Positions 1 through 9,245 of a DNA stretch of 64,000 nucleotides are shown here, piece after piece (position 1 is the first letter of the stretch; each line of letters opens with the position of its first letter). The position numbers were made by a program, and so were the translations under genes. Under the pieces are notes generated by a model. That model saw nothing but the letters and a program-made list of their open reading frames with translations, ran no database searches and was not told the origin of the DNA. Origin of the DNA: Rhizobium sp. N324 (GTDB lineage: Bacteria; Pseudomonadota; Alphaproteobacteria; Rhizobiales; Rhizobiaceae); contig NZ_CP013631.1 of assembly GCF_001664485.1 (NCBI RefSeq), forward strand, positions 62,001-126,000, read 5' to 3'.

Positions 1-2
1 CC

Positions 3-50
3 TGGATCCAGTCCGTCCGCGGCCAGGGCTACCAACTTCTCGTGGACTGA
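3..50 (+). CDS. Response regulator, OmpR family, C-terminal end (partial)
   Basis: Only the last 15 codons are in the window. They read WIQSVRGQGYQLLVD followed by TGA. The VRGxGYxL signature is the wing of the winged-helix DNA-binding domain of OmpR/PhoB-family response regulators. The stop lies 2 bases before the start of a histidine kinase on the same strand, so the two form a regulator-kinase operon. Everything upstream, including the receiver domain, is outside the window. The family call rests on a very short stretch plus context. Confidence 0.75.
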   Translation, partial: WIQSVRGQGYQLLVD

Positions 51-52
51 CC

Positions 53-1351
53 ATGCCCCGGCTTTTCTGGAAGTTTTTCAGCATCATATGGCTAACGATG
101 GCGGTGACTGTCGGGGCGATCATCCTGCTCGTGAATATAATCGAGGGAGCTCCTTTCGCGCGAGAGCGGGAGGAAGGACGACGAACGATCGTCCTGGATC
201 TGACGGCGGACATGCTGGCGAGAGACGGTGCCGCCGTCGCCTCGCATTTCGTGGGCATAAACGCAGAGACGCTGCCGCCGGGTCTGACGATTTCCAAAAC
301 GGAAAATGCCGATGCATGCGCGGGCTCGAAGAGTGCCGATGCGAGACTCGTCCCGGCAGAGGGCGTCTGCTATCGGATTTCCTTGCCGGTCCAGCCCACC
401 TTCACGATGGAGAATATTGGTCCGTTCATCCCGTGGTTCACGATCTTGGTTGCGAGCACGATATCGGCCTGGGCGCTCGCCCGATATCTCATTCGTCCCG
501 TCGTGCATCTGCGCGACGGCTTGAGTGCGCTTGCTCATGGCCGCTTCGACTTTCGCATCGGCGACAAGATGGCCGGGCGAAAGGATGAAGTCACCGCACT
601 TGCCTATGATTTCGATGCGAGCGCTGCCCGGCTTCAGGAGCTTCAGGATGCGCAGCAGAGGCTGTTCCATGACGTTTCCCATGAGCTGCGCTCGCCTTTG
701 TCCCGCCTGCAGGCAGCCGTCGGCGTCCTCAGGCAGAGTCCCGCCAAACTCGGCTCCATGCTGGACCGCATGGATCGCGAGGTCGAACGGCTCGATACGC
801 TGGTAGGCGAGGTCTTGACACTTGCCAGGCTGACAGCGGGATCCAGCCTGCCGCTGAAGACGCAGACCGTGGATGTTATCGAGCTCCTCAACGAAATCCT
901 CGGCGATGCAGCATTCGAAGCCCAGGCGCGGGAGATATCGATCACGACGAGCGTCGACGGCATCTTCCGTGCCGAGGTCGAAGGCGAACTGATCTACCGG
1001 GCGCTCGAAAACGTCGTCCGCAACGCCGTCAAACATACGGCGGAGCATTCGCACATATCGGTGTCCTGCGAAGCCGCGGCCGAGCGTCTGACGATCCGCG
1101 TCACGGATGAGGGTCCGGGTGTCGGGCGGGACGAACTCGAACGCATCTTCCAGCCGTTTTCCCGCGGAAAGGATGCCGTGCCGAGAGGCGGATACGGCCT
1201 GGGCCTCGCCATCACCCGGCAGGCAATCGAGCGCCACGGCGGGCGCGTGCACGCGTCATTGCCGGCGGCCGGCGGCCTGGCCATCACGCTGGAACTTCCG
1301 AGAAGACCGACGCCCTATGGCGCGGGCGGCGATGAAAGCCGATCTCGATGA
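53..1351 (+). CDS. Two-component sensor histidine kinase
   Basis: A 432-residue membrane sensor kinase. A first membrane segment lies at about residues 10-30, a periplasmic part follows to about 120, and a second membrane segment spans about 125-145. A HAMP-like linker comes next, then the HisKA helix with FHDVSHELRSPLSRL, where His210 is the expected phospho-acceptor. The ATPase domain shows the N box (ENVVRNAVKH), G1 box (DEGPGVG), F box (IFQPF) and G2 box (GYGLGLAI). It sits 2 bases after an OmpR-type regulator gene and is followed by a NodT-type efflux lipoprotein, so the pair probably controls envelope efflux. The stimulus is unknown. The last 15 or so residues are basic and unconserved. 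Confidence 0.93.
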   Translation: MPRLFWKFFSIIWLTMAVTVGAIILLVNIIEGAPFAREREEGRRTIVLDLTADMLARDGAAVASHFVGINAETLPPGLTISKTENADACAGSKSADARLVPAEGVCYRISLPVQPTFTMENIGPFIPWFTILVASTISAWALARYLIRPVVHLRDGLSALAHGRFDFRIGDKMAGRKDEVTALAYDFDASAARLQELQDAQQRLFHDVSHELRSPLSRLQAAVGVLRQSPAKLGSMLDRMDREVERLDTLVGEVLTLARLTAGSSLPLKTQTVDVIELLNEILGDAAFEAQAREISITTSVDGIFRAEVEGELIYRALENVVRNAVKHTAEHSHISVSCEAAAERLTIRVTDEGPGVGRDELERIFQPFSRGKDAVPRGGYGLGLAITRQAIERHGGRVHASLPAAGGLAITLELPRRPTPYGAGGDESRSR

Positions 1352-1360
1352 AGGCGGGTT

Positions 1361-1395
1361 TTACCTAACTTTACAGTTTCTTAACCGCCATTAAC
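1361..1395 (+). promoter_or_regulatory. Candidate response-regulator binding site, four phased TTA[C/A] repeats
   Basis: The tetramer TTAC starts at 1361 and 1371 and TTAAC starts at 1381 and 1391, an exact 10-base period, or one helical turn. This is the layout of direct-repeat sites bound by OmpR-family regulators. It lies 50 to 85 bases before the GTG of the efflux lipoprotein and just after the kinase stop. The repeat is seen directly. Its use by the adjacent regulator is inferred. Confidence 0.5.
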
Positions 1396-1445
1396 GCTGG
1401 CGTCGCTAAGCCTGAGCCCACGATCCCGGTTCAGAAGGCTCGCCC

Positions 1446-2894
1446 GTGAGTACGTCGCTTCGCACAAGACTATCACCCCTCCGCTATGCCGCATCGCTCC
1501 TGACAATTCTGCTGGCAGGCTGCGTCAGCGGTCCGGATCACGTGTCCCCGCAAATGCCGCTGCCCGCCAAATTCGAGGAGGGCGGCAGCATGAGCAACGG
1601 CAATGTCGTGACCGCCGAATGGTGGACGGCCTATCGTGACAAGCAGCTAAACGGCCTGGTGACCCGTGGCCTTCGCGAGAACCTCGATGTGCTGCAGGCG
1701 CTCGAAAGCATCAATTCTGCAGCCGCCAACGTCACCGTCGCGGGCGCCGGAGGCCTGCCGAGCCTGACCGTCGGCGCATCGCACACGCTGTCCGGCGAGA
1801 AGGGCCGGCTGCGCACGAGCGTCGGCACCACGAACACATCAGGCGGCGAAGCCAGCCTTTCCTGGCTGCTCGACATTTTCGGCCAGTATCGCCGCTCGAG
1901 GGAAAGTGCAATCGCCTCGCTCGGGGCGGCCTATGCGACGGCCGACAATGCCAAGCTCACCTTTCTGAAGGATCTCGTCGAGAGCTATATCGACGCCCGC
2001 TATTACCAGGAGCGCATCGCGCTCTCCCGGGCGAGTTTGAAATCCCGGCAGCAGACCTACGAACTGACGCAGCTGCAGCTGAAAGCCGGTGCGGCCTCCC
2101 GCCTCGACGTCGTGCAGGCTGAAGGCCTGGTGCAATCGACGAAGTCCGACATTCCCGGCCTCGAAAAGAGCTTCACGGAATCAGCCCATCACATCGCCAC
2201 GCTGCTCGGCATGCCGGCGTCGTCGCTAATGGACGAGCTGCAGAAGAGTGCGGCCCAGCCGGTCTTCCGCGGCGACATCCGCGCTGGGATCCCGGCCGAC
2301 CTGATCCGCAACCGTCCCGATATCCGCAAGGCCGAACGCGAGCTGGCGGCGGCCGTCGCCGATATCGGCGTGGCCGAAGCCCGGCTCTATCCGTCGATCA
2401 CCTTGTCCGGCTCGGTCTCGCCGAGCTGGGTCAAATCGTCAGGCGCCAAAGGCGCAAGCCTGACCAGCTGGTCCTTCGGGCCATCACTCAACCTGCCGAT
2501 CCTCGATGGCGGCACGTTGCGGGCAAATGTCGATATCGAAAAATCCGACGCCAAAACCCAGTATCTCGCCTGGAAAGCGGCGGTGCTGAACGGCGTCGAA
2601 GAGGTCGAAAACGCGCTGACGGCTGTTCGCCGCGACACGCAGACGCTGGAGCCGCTGCGCCGGCAGGTCGAGACGGCGCAGGAATCGCTGGCGCTTTCGA
2701 CCGTAAGCTACAAGGATGGCGCCTCGTCGCTGCTCGATGTCCTCGACGCGCAGCGTTCGGTCTCCGATGCCGAGGCAAGCCTTGCCGCCACAGTGCAGCA
2801 GGTCGCCAAGGATTATGTGGACCTTTATGTCGCGATCGGCGCCGGTTACCTCGAGCCGGAGCGTGCCTCCAAGCCAACGGCAAAGTCGGGCTGA
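1446..2894 (+). CDS. RND efflux outer-membrane lipoprotein, NodT family
   Basis: A 482-residue outer-membrane factor of the TolC/OprM/NodT class, the channel through which tripartite RND pumps export drugs or metals. The N-terminus is a lipoprotein signal with lipobox LLAGC, so Cys26 would carry the lipid. The mature part has the duplicated OEP repeats, including the recurring signature with IPADLIRNRPDIRKAERELA near residue 280. Length fits the family. The start is GTG at 1446. No inner-membrane pump or adaptor gene follows: the next gene is on the other strand. The pump partner is therefore either upstream of the window or elsewhere. Regulation by the preceding two-component system is likely from gene order and the phased repeat before it. 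Confidence 0.92.
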   Translation: MSTSLRTRLSPLRYAASLLTILLAGCVSGPDHVSPQMPLPAKFEEGGSMSNGNVVTAEWWTAYRDKQLNGLVTRGLRENLDVLQALESINSAAANVTVAGAGGLPSLTVGASHTLSGEKGRLRTSVGTTNTSGGEASLSWLLDIFGQYRRSRESAIASLGAAYATADNAKLTFLKDLVESYIDARYYQERIALSRASLKSRQQTYELTQLQLKAGAASRLDVVQAEGLVQSTKSDIPGLEKSFTESAHHIATLLGMPASSLMDELQKSAAQPVFRGDIRAGIPADLIRNRPDIRKAERELAAAVADIGVAEARLYPSITLSGSVSPSWVKSSGAKGASLTSWSFGPSLNLPILDGGTLRANVDIEKSDAKTQYLAWKAAVLNGVEEVENALTAVRRDTQTLEPLRRQVETAQESLALSTVSYKDGASSLLDVLDAQRSVSDAEASLAATVQQVAKDYVDLYVAIGAGYLEPERASKPTAKSG

Positions 2895-2911
2895 TTGGCC
2901 GGAGGGTTTTG

Positions 2912-3748
2912 CTATCGCCCAGCACTCTCCAGAAGGCGGAGCGCGAGCTTGAGGTGCGGCAGGTCAAGCATGCGCCCGTCAAGCTGGATGACACCGGCGT
3001 CGGGCTGGGCGGCAAAGGCGGCGGCCACCTTCTCCGCCCAGGCGATCTCGGATGCATCCGGCGTGAAGGCGTGATTGATCGTTTCCACCTGGCTCGGATG
3101 GATGGCCATCATGCCGGAGAAGCCGTCGCGCCGGGCGCGGCCGACATAGGCCCTCAGGCCGTTGAGATCGCGAAAATCGGGATAGACCGTGTCGATCGCC
3201 GGAACGGCTGCGGCATGGGCGGCGAATAGGGTGAGCGAGCGGGCAAGCTCGTAAGGCGGCGTATAGCGGCCGTCCGTCCTGCGCGCGGTCGAAGCCCCGA
3301 TCGCAGCCGGCAGATCCTCGGCACCCCAAGTCAGCCCGCAGAGACTGTCCGAGACCTCGCGATAGCTGCCGATCTCGAAGATCGCCGACGGCGTTTCGGT
3401 CGCGATCGGCAGGATGGGAAGGGCCGATGCCAGAGCGCTTGCAAGCTGCCGCACGGAAGCAGCGCCTTCGGCCTTCGGCAGCATGAGCGCGAAAGGCTGA
3501 AGACCGCTCAAGACGGTGAGGTCGTGTTCGAATTCCGGCGAGGCGAGGGGATTGATGCGGATCAGGAGAGCGGTCTCGGCGGCATGGCGCTGCACGAAGG
3601 TGCGCACGCTGTCGCGGGCCTTTGGCTTGTTGGCCGGCGCGACGGAATCTTCAAGATCGAGAATGACGGCATCGGCGCCCGAGGCGAGGGCTTTTTCGAA
3701 GCGGTCCGGCCGGTCGCCGGGCACGAAGAGCAGCGAGCGCAGCCTCAT
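2912..3748 (-). CDS. CoA ester lyase, HpcH/HpaI-CitE family
   Basis: A 278-residue TIM-barrel lyase of the citrate lyase beta/malyl-CoA lyase family, which splits 3-hydroxyacyl-CoA type substrates by a retro-Claisen reaction with Mg2+. The start [20 protein letters not shown] is diagnostic, as are [11 protein letters not shown] (metal and CoA site) and the central [11 protein letters not shown] and WGAEDL segments. I chose the start at 3748 because it overlaps the stop of the upstream maoC gene as ATGA; an in-frame ATG 12 codons earlier lacks this coupling. It is the last gene of the ivd-mccB-mccA-maoC-citE operon. In that setting it could cleave HMG-CoA or a citramalyl-type CoA ester; the substrate is not shown by sequence. 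Confidence 0.88.
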   Translation of the reverse strand: MRLRSLLFVPGDRPDRFEKALASGADAVILDLEDSVAPANKPKARDSVRTFVQRHAAETALLIRINPLASPEFEHDLTVLSGLQPFALMLPKAEGAASVRQLASALASALPILPIATETPSAIFEIGSYREVSDSLCGLTWGAEDLPAAIGASTARRTDGRYTPPYELARSLTLFAAHAAAVPAIDTVYPDFRDLNGLRAYVGRARRDGFSGMMAIHPSQVETINHAFTPDASEIAWAEKVAAAFAAQPDAGVIQLDGRMLDLPHLKLALRLLESAGR

Positions 3749-4200
3749 GACGGCTTCACCTGCAGCATGGCGGTGCGCAGGCACTGGCAGACGATCTCGT
3801 CGCGCTGGTTCAGCGTGATGTGCCGGAAGGTGACGATGCCGGCATCGGGGCGGGAGTTCGAGCGGCGCAGTTCCATCACCTCGCTTTCCACCCTAAGCGT
3901 ATCGCCGATGAAGACCGGTTTCGGCATCGTCACCTTGTCATAACCGAGATTGGCGACGAGCGTGCCGAGCGTGGTGTCGCCGACCGAAAGGCCGACGGTC
4001 AGCGCGAAGGTGAAGGTGCCGTTGACGACAATCCGGCCGAACTCGGTGCCGGCCGCATATTCGGCATCGAGATGCAGCGGCTGCGGATTGTGGGAGAGCG
4101 TCGTAAACAGCAGATTGTCGGTCTCAGTGACCGTGCGGCGGATGTCGTGGGCGATGCGGTCGCCGACCGTCCATTCGTCGAAATAGCGGCCGGCCATCAT
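3745..4200 (-). CDS. MaoC-family acyl-CoA hydratase
   Basis: A 151-residue single hot-dog domain hydratase/dehydratase. The hydratase-2 signature is present as [10 protein letters not shown] with catalytic His43. The residue five positions before it is Asn38, where (R)-specific enoyl-CoA hydratases usually have Asp. The IVVNG segment follows. The start at 4200 overlaps the mccA stop as ATGA, and its own stop overlaps the lyase start as ATGA, so the three genes are translationally coupled. Paired MaoC hydratase plus CitE lyase recalls the itaconyl-CoA hydratase/citramalyl-CoA lyase pair. Placed after methylcrotonyl-CoA carboxylase, hydration of 3-methylglutaconyl-CoA is a reasonable guess. Confidence 0.88.
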   Translation of the reverse strand: MMAGRYFDEWTVGDRIAHDIRRTVTETDNLLFTTLSHNPQPLHLDAEYAAGTEFGRIVVNGTFTFALTVGLSVGDTTLGTLVANLGYDKVTMPKPVFIGDTLRVESEVMELRRSNSRPDAGIVTFRHITLNQRDEIVCQCLRTAMLQVKPS

Positions 4201-6062
4201 TCCTCTCCCTTCATGACGGTGACGACCAGCTGGTTTTCCGAGACCCTGGCGCCGGGGGAAACCTGCAGTTTGCCGACGATGCCGTCGAAGGGCGCCCGCA
4301 GCGTATGTTCCATTTTCATCGCTTCGACCGTCAGCAGACGGTCCCCCTTGGTGACCAGGGCGCCCTCGGTGACCTCAACCGAAATGACGAGGCCCGGCAT
4401 AGGCGACAGGATGGCGCCGTCGCCCACGCCGTGATTTGCTTCGACCTCTCCTGCATGCGGCAAGCCGATCGGCCAGGCATTGCCCGCATCGAAAAGCACC
4501 GCCGCTTCGCCTATCTCGACGGCATTCGCTTCGAGGTCGGCGCGCGCGCGTCCCCAATGGAGGTGACCGTCGATGCGCACGCGCACGCGGCTGTCACTTG
4601 GTCCGGCAATGCGGAAGCCGGTCAGCGCAGACCAAGGATTGCCAACCATGCCCTTCGAAAGTGCCGTCGCCGCCTTGTCGATGACGGTTTCATCAGGCTC
4701 GCTCGTCACCAGGTTTTCGCCGTGGCGGTCGAGGAAGCCGGTATCGATCCGTGCGGCGCGAAAATCCGGGTCAGTGGTGATGCGGGCGAGAAGGCCGGCG
4801 TTGGATCTGACCGGCCAGACCTCGATGCCGGCACAGGCGGCGGCGAGCTTCGAAAGGGCGGCCTCGCGGTTCGGCCCATGCGCGATGATCTTGGCAATCA
4901 TCGGATCGTAAAAGGCGGTGATCTCATCGCCCTCAACGACGCCGCTGTCGACGCGGACCGTCGTCGGCAGTTTGAGATGGTCGAGCCGGCCGATCGAGGG
5001 CAGATATCCGGCGGCGGGGTTTTCGGCATAGAGCCGGGCTTCGAAGGCCCAGCCCTTCATGGTGATCTCGTCCTGGCTTTTCGGCAGAGCTTCGCCGCTC
5101 GCGACCTTCAGCTGCCAGAGGACCAGATCCTCACCCGTGATTGCCTCGGTGACCGGATGTTCCACCTGCAGGCGCGTGTTCATCTCCATGAACCAGATGC
5201 GGTCGGGATCGAGGCCTGCGGAGGCGTCGGCGATGAATTCGATCGTGCCGGCGCCGACATAGTTGACCGCTCTTGCGGCCTTTACCGCCGCATCGCAGAT
5301 CGCCGCCCGGGTGGCGGCATCGAGGCCGGGGGCAGGCGCCTCTTCGATGACTTTCTGATGGCGGCGCTGCAGCGAACAATCCCGTTCGAAGAGGTGGACA
5401 CAGTTTCCGTGTATGTCGGCAAAGACCTGCACCTCGATATGGCGCGGATTGGCGATATAGCGCTCGATCAGAACGCGGTCGTCGCCGAAAGAGGCGGCTG
5501 CCTCGCGCCGGCAGGAGGCGAGACCTTCGGCGAAATCCTCAGGCCGGTCGATGCGACGCATGCCCTTGCCGCCGCCGCCGGCGACCGCCTTGATCAGCAC
5601 GGGGCAACCGACGAGATCGGCTTCAGCCGCGAGCCTCGCTTCGCTCTGGTCCGAGCCGAGGTAGCCGGGGGTGACGGGCACGCCCGCCGCCTGCATCAAT
5701 TGCTTGGCGGCGTCCTTCAGCCCCATGGCGCGGATTGCGGCCGGCGGCGCGCCGACCCAGATCATGCCGGCCTTCTCGACGGCTTCGGCGAATTCGGCAT
5801 TTTCCGACAGGAATCCGTAACCGGGATGGATGGCGGCAGCACCTGTTTTTCGGGCGGCCTCCAGGATGCGCTCCTGCGAGAGATAACTTTCTCGGGCCGG
5901 CGGCGGGCCGATGGCGATCGCTTCGTCCGCTTCCCTGGCGAAAGGCAGACCGGCATCGGCCTCGGAATAGACGGCGATCGTGCGGATGCCGAGCATCTTC
6001 GCCGTGCGGATGATGCGGCGGGCAATTTCGCCCCGGTTGGCGATGAGAAGGCTTTCCATCAT
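4197..6062 (-). CDS. mccA: 3-methylcrotonyl-CoA carboxylase, biotin carboxylase/carrier subunit
   Basis: A 621-residue biotin-dependent carboxylase alpha subunit. The biotin carboxylase N-terminus reads [14 protein letters not shown]; the ATP-grasp glycine loop ([12 protein letters not shown]) and the [15 protein letters not shown] catalytic segment are intact. The C-terminal biotin carrier domain ends with EAMKMEH, biotinyl Lys583. It carboxylates biotin for the partner MccB to make 3-methylglutaconyl-CoA from 3-methylcrotonyl-CoA in leucine breakdown. The call as MCC rather than propionyl-CoA or geranyl-CoA carboxylase rests on the neighbouring ivd and mccB. Two tandem ATGs (6062 and 6059) are possible starts. 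Six bases separate it from mccB. Confidence 0.93.
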   Translation of the reverse strand: MMESLLIANRGEIARRIIRTAKMLGIRTIAVYSEADAGLPFAREADEAIAIGPPPARESYLSQERILEAARKTGAAAIHPGYGFLSENAEFAEAVEKAGMIWVGAPPAAIRAMGLKDAAKQLMQAAGVPVTPGYLGSDQSEARLAAEADLVGCPVLIKAVAGGGGKGMRRIDRPEDFAEGLASCRREAAASFGDDRVLIERYIANPRHIEVQVFADIHGNCVHLFERDCSLQRRHQKVIEEAPAPGLDAATRAAICDAAVKAARAVNYVGAGTIEFIADASAGLDPDRIWFMEMNTRLQVEHPVTEAITGEDLVLWQLKVASGEALPKSQDEITMKGWAFEARLYAENPAAGYLPSIGRLDHLKLPTTVRVDSGVVEGDEITAFYDPMIAKIIAHGPNREAALSKLAAACAGIEVWPVRSNAGLLARITTDPDFRAARIDTGFLDRHGENLVTSEPDETVIDKAATALSKGMVGNPWSALTGFRIAGPSDSRVRVRIDGHLHWGRARADLEANAVEIGEAAVLFDAGNAWPIGLPHAGEVEANHGVGDGAILSPMPGLVISVEVTEGALVTKGDRLLTVEAMKMEHTLRAPFDGIVGKLQVSPGARVSENQLVVTVMKGEE

Positions 6063-6068
6063 CGCGCG

Positions 6069-7679
6069 TCACATCCTGAACAGGCCGAAACGCGGCCCTT
6101 TCGGGATCGGCGCGTTCAGGCAGGCGGAAAAGGCAAGGCCCAGCACGTCGCGCGTCTGGCGCGGGTCGATGATGCCGTCGTCCCAGAGGCGGGCGGTGGC
6201 AAAATAGGGATTGCCCTCCGCCTCGTAGCCGGCGCGGATCGGCGCCTTGAAAGCCTCTTCCTCATCGGCCGGCCACGCCTCACCGCGCGCCTCCATCGCG
6301 TCGCGGCGGATGGTGGCGAGCACCGAGGCCGCCTGTTCGCCGCCCATGACGCTGATGCGGCTGTTCGGCCAGGTGAACAGGAAGCGCGGGCGATAGGCGC
6401 GGCCGCACATGCCGTAATTGCCGGCGCCGAAGCTGCCGCCGATGATGACGGTGACTTTCGGCACGGTCGCGGTCGCCACCGCCGTCACCAGCTTCGCCCC
6501 ATCCTTGGCGATGCCGCCGGCCTCATAGCGGCCGCCCACCATGAAGCCGGAAATGTTTTGCAGGAAGAGCAGCGGCACGCGGCGCTGGCAGGCGAGCTCG
6601 ATGAAATGCGCGCCCTTCAGCGCGCTTTCGGAAAACAGCACACCGTTGTTGGCGATGACGGCAACCGGCATGCCCCAGATGCGGGCGAAGCCGCAGACGA
6701 GCGTGGTGCCGTAGAGCGGCTTGAACTCATGCAGTTCCGAGCCGTCGACGATCCGGCCGATCACCTCGCGCACGTCATAGGGCGAGCGCACGTCCTCGGG
6801 AATGATCCCGTGAAGGTCTTCGACGTCGAGCTTCGGCGGACGCGGAGGCTGAATGTCGATATCGACCGATTTGACGCTGTTGAGGCTGGCGACGATATCG
6901 CGCACCAGAAGCAGCGCATGTTCGTCGTTTTCGGCGACATGGTCGACGACGCCCGAGCGGCGGCCATGGGTCTCGGCGCCGCCCAATTCTTCGGCCGAGA
7001 TGATCTCGCCGGTCGCGGCTTTGACCAGCGGCGGGCCGGCCAAAAAGATCGTGCCCTGATTGCGTACGATGACCGTTTCGTCGGACATGGCGGGGACATA
7101 GGCGCCGCCGGCGGTGCAGCTTCCCATCACGCAGGCGATCTGCGGAATGCCTTCGGCCGACATCTGCGCCTGGTTGTAGAAGATCGCGCCGAAATGGTCG
7201 CGGTCGGGAAAGACCTCGGCCTGATGCGGCAGATTGGCGCCGCCGCTATCGACCAGATAGAGGCAGGGCAGCCGGTTCTGCAGGGCGATTTCCTGTGCCC
7301 GCAGATGTTTCTTGACCGTCAGGGGGTAATAGGCGCCGCCCTTCACCGTCGCGTCGTTGGCGACGATCATCACTTCGCGGCCGCAAACGCGGCCGATGCC
7401 GGATATGAGGCCGGCGCCCGGCGCTTCTTCACCATACATGCCGTTGGCCGCCAGCGCGCCGATCTCCAGGAACGGGCTGCCGGCATCGAGCAGAAGCTGG
7501 ATGCGGTCGCGCGGCAGGAGCTTGCCCTTGGCCGTGTGGCGCTCGCGCGCTGCTTGCGATCCGCCCTCGCGGGCTTTCGCCGAACGGGCGTGGAGCTCGT
7601 CGATCAGGGTTCTGTTCTTGACGGCATTGGCCTTGAAGCTGTCGCTGTCGCGGTCGATCGCGGTCGAAATCACCGTCAT
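6069..7679 (-). CDS. mccB: 3-methylcrotonyl-CoA carboxylase, carboxyltransferase subunit
   Basis: A 536-residue acyl-CoA carboxyltransferase with both crotonase-like halves. Recognisable parts are the N-terminal [16 protein letters not shown], the acyl-CoA binding region [36 protein letters not shown], and the C-terminal [16 protein letters not shown] typical of the MCC subgroup. It transfers CO2 from biotin to 3-methylcrotonyl-CoA. The start at 7679 overlaps the stop of ivd as ATGA, which decides it against a longer reading 34 codons upstream that would run into ivd. It is followed after 6 bases by mccA. Confidence 0.95.
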   Translation of the reverse strand: MTVISTAIDRDSDSFKANAVKNRTLIDELHARSAKAREGGSQAARERHTAKGKLLPRDRIQLLLDAGSPFLEIGALAANGMYGEEAPGAGLISGIGRVCGREVMIVANDATVKGGAYYPLTVKKHLRAQEIALQNRLPCLYLVDSGGANLPHQAEVFPDRDHFGAIFYNQAQMSAEGIPQIACVMGSCTAGGAYVPAMSDETVIVRNQGTIFLAGPPLVKAATGEIISAEELGGAETHGRRSGVVDHVAENDEHALLLVRDIVASLNSVKSVDIDIQPPRPPKLDVEDLHGIIPEDVRSPYDVREVIGRIVDGSELHEFKPLYGTTLVCGFARIWGMPVAVIANNGVLFSESALKGAHFIELACQRRVPLLFLQNISGFMVGGRYEAGGIAKDGAKLVTAVATATVPKVTVIIGGSFGAGNYGMCGRAYRPRFLFTWPNSRISVMGGEQAASVLATIRRDAMEARGEAWPADEEEAFKAPIRAGYEAEGNPYFATARLWDDGIIDPRQTRDVLGLAFSACLNAPIPKGPRFGLFRM

Positions 7680-8821
7680 GATGCGATGAGCTCCCGACCG
7701 ATCAGATAGCGGCGGATCTCGTTGGTGCCGGCGCCGATATCGTAGAGTTTGGCGTCGCGCAAAAAGCGCTCGACCGGCCACTCCTTGGTATAGCCGGCGC
7801 CGCCGAGCGCCTGGATCGCCTCCAGCGAAACCTTCACGGCATTCTCGCTGGCAAAGAGGATCGCGGCCGCTGCATCGGTGCGTGTGGCGCGGCCGGCGTC
7901 GCAGGCCCGCGCCACGGAATAGACATAGGCGCGCGCCGAATTCAGCGCGACATACATGTCGGCGATCTTGGCTTGCATCAGCTGGAATTCGCCGATCGGC
8001 TTGCCGAACTGCTTGCGATCCCTGACATAGGGCAGAACGACATCAAGGCAGGCCTGCATGATGCCGAGCGGGCCGCCGGCAAGGACAGTGCGCTCATAAT
8101 CGAGGCCGGACATCAGGATCTTCACGCCTTCGCCTTCCCGGCCCATCAGCGCCTCGGCCGGCACTTCGCAATCCTGGAATACCAGCTCGGCCGTGTCGCT
8201 GCCGCGCATGCCGAGCTTGGAGAGCTTCTTGGAGACGCTGAAGCCGGGCATGCCCTTCTCGATGATGAGGGCGGAAATGCCTTTCGCGCCGGCGGCGGGA
8301 TCGGTCTTGGCATAGACGACCAGCACATCGGCATGCGGCGCATTGGTGATCCAGAATTTGGTGCCGTTGAGGATGTAGCGGTCGCCCTTGCGCTCGGCCC
8401 GCAACCGCATGGACACGACGTCGGACCCGGCGCCGGCCTCCGACATGGCAAGCGAGCCGACATGTTCGCCTGAGATCAGCTTCGGCAGATAGCGGCGCTT
8501 CTGTTCCGGTGAGGCCCAGCGGCGGATCTGGTTGACGCAGAGATTGGAATGAGCGCCATAACTCAGGCCGACGGAGGCCGAAGCGCGCGAAACCTCCTCC
8601 ATGGCGACGACATGCTCGAGGTAACCGAGACCGGCGCCACCGAATTCCTCCTCGACGGTGATCCCATGCAGGCCGAGCGCGCCCATCCGGGGCCAGAGCT
8701 GGCGCGGAAACGTGTTGCTTTCGTCGATCTCCGCGGCCAGCGGGGCAATATGATCGGCGGCAAACCGCGCCGTCGTGTCGCGGATCGCATCCGCGGTTTC
8801 GCCAAGCGAAAAATCAAACAT
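7676..8821 (-). CDS. ivd: Isovaleryl-CoA dehydrogenase
   Basis: A 381-residue FAD acyl-CoA dehydrogenase. The isovaleryl type is shown by [15 protein letters not shown] with Glu243 at the catalytic-base position of IVD, and by [12 protein letters not shown], where the usual C-terminal catalytic Glu of other acyl-CoA dehydrogenases is Gly. It oxidises isovaleryl-CoA to 3-methylcrotonyl-CoA and hands electrons to ETF. It is the first gene of the leucine module. The start at 8821 follows a GGAGGAG ribosome-binding site; the frame stays open to 9097, but that extension has no family similarity and would cover the toxin-antitoxin promoter region. Confidence 0.95.
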   Translation of the reverse strand: MFDFSLGETADAIRDTTARFAADHIAPLAAEIDESNTFPRQLWPRMGALGLHGITVEEEFGGAGLGYLEHVVAMEEVSRASASVGLSYGAHSNLCVNQIRRWASPEQKRRYLPKLISGEHVGSLAMSEAGAGSDVVSMRLRAERKGDRYILNGTKFWITNAPHADVLVVYAKTDPAAGAKGISALIIEKGMPGFSVSKKLSKLGMRGSDTAELVFQDCEVPAEALMGREGEGVKILMSGLDYERTVLAGGPLGIMQACLDVVLPYVRDRKQFGKPIGEFQLMQAKIADMYVALNSARAYVYSVARACDAGRATRTDAAAAILFASENAVKVSLEAIQALGGAGYTKEWPVERFLRDAKLYDIGAGTNEIRRYLIGRELIAS

Positions 8822-8890
8822 GGCACTCCTCCCGCTGAAATATGTAGCGCGGGTTGCGAAAGGTTCAAAGTGCCCATGATTTTGATGCAG

Positions 8891-8904
8891 GTGAGGGTCC
8901 TCAC
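8891..8904. promoter_or_regulatory. Inverted repeat upstream of ivd
   Basis: A perfect inverted repeat, GTGAGG-GT-CCTCAC, lies 70 bases before the ivd start in the region between ivd and the divergent toxin-antitoxin genes. Its symmetry and place fit a repressor operator. No regulator of the leucine operon (such as a LiuR-like MerR gene) is encoded beside it, so the binder is unknown. Confidence 0.3.
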
Positions 8905-8937
8905 ATTCAAAGTCATACACGTGCCGTTTTCTTGAAA

Positions 8938-8964
8938 ATATGGGAAATATGGAATATATGGAAA
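8938..8964 (+). repeat. Three tandem copies of a 9-bp unit (ATATGGRAW)
   Basis: The hexamer ATATGG begins at 8938, 8947 and 8956, so three 9-base units lie head to tail just before the antitoxin start. The array could be a cooperative operator of the toxin-antitoxin operon. Because the period is 9 and each unit contains an ATG, it can also be read as an in-frame leader (MGN-MEY-MEI) extending the antitoxin upstream. AT-richness contrasts with the flanking genes. Confidence 0.5.
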
Positions 8965-8984
8965 TAAAGAACGGAGATGATCCC

Positions 8985-9245
8985 ATGCGACAATTCACGA
9001 CAGGCGACCTCAATAAGCAGGTCGGCGATGTCACCGATGCTGCGAGCCGGGAGCCGGTCGTTCTCACCCGGCATAACAAGCCGCGTTTTGTGCTCATGAG
9101 CTATGAGCACTTCGAGCGGATGCGCAGCGGCATGGACCCGCGTCGTGCCCATCACATCTCGGAGATGCCGGACGAACATGCCGAGTTGTTCGGCGAGGCG
9201 ATCGAGCGGCTGGCGAAGGGTGAAGGCTACGACGATGAGCCGTGA
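8985..9245 (+). CDS. Antitoxin, Phd/YefM family
   Basis: An 86-residue small protein with the Phd/YefM fold signature: [16 protein letters not shown], then [20 protein letters not shown] and an acidic C-terminal tail ([16 protein letters not shown]) suited to toxin binding. Such antitoxins bind and repress their own promoter and neutralise the toxin. I chose the ATG at 8985, which follows ACGGAG, over ATGs at 8940, 8949 and 8958 that lie inside the 9-bp repeat array. Its end overlaps the start of a PemK-like toxin by 11 bases, so the two are coupled. It is divergent from ivd. Confidence 0.85.
   Translation: MRQFTTGDLNKQVGDVTDAASREPVVLTRHNKPRFVLMSYEHFERMRSGMDPRRAHHISEMPDEHAELFGEAIERLAKGEGYDDEP

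Noticed and set aside
4305..7709. 1134-codon open frame on the plus strand
   Set aside because: It lies antisense to mccA and mccB, whose family motifs are intact. Composition (Asp/Arg/Gly/His-rich) is that of a GC-rich shadow frame.
8822..9097. N-terminal extension of ivd by 92 codons
   Set aside because: No similarity to the family, covers the toxin-antitoxin promoter and antitoxin start, and the ATG at 8821 has a strong ribosome-binding site.
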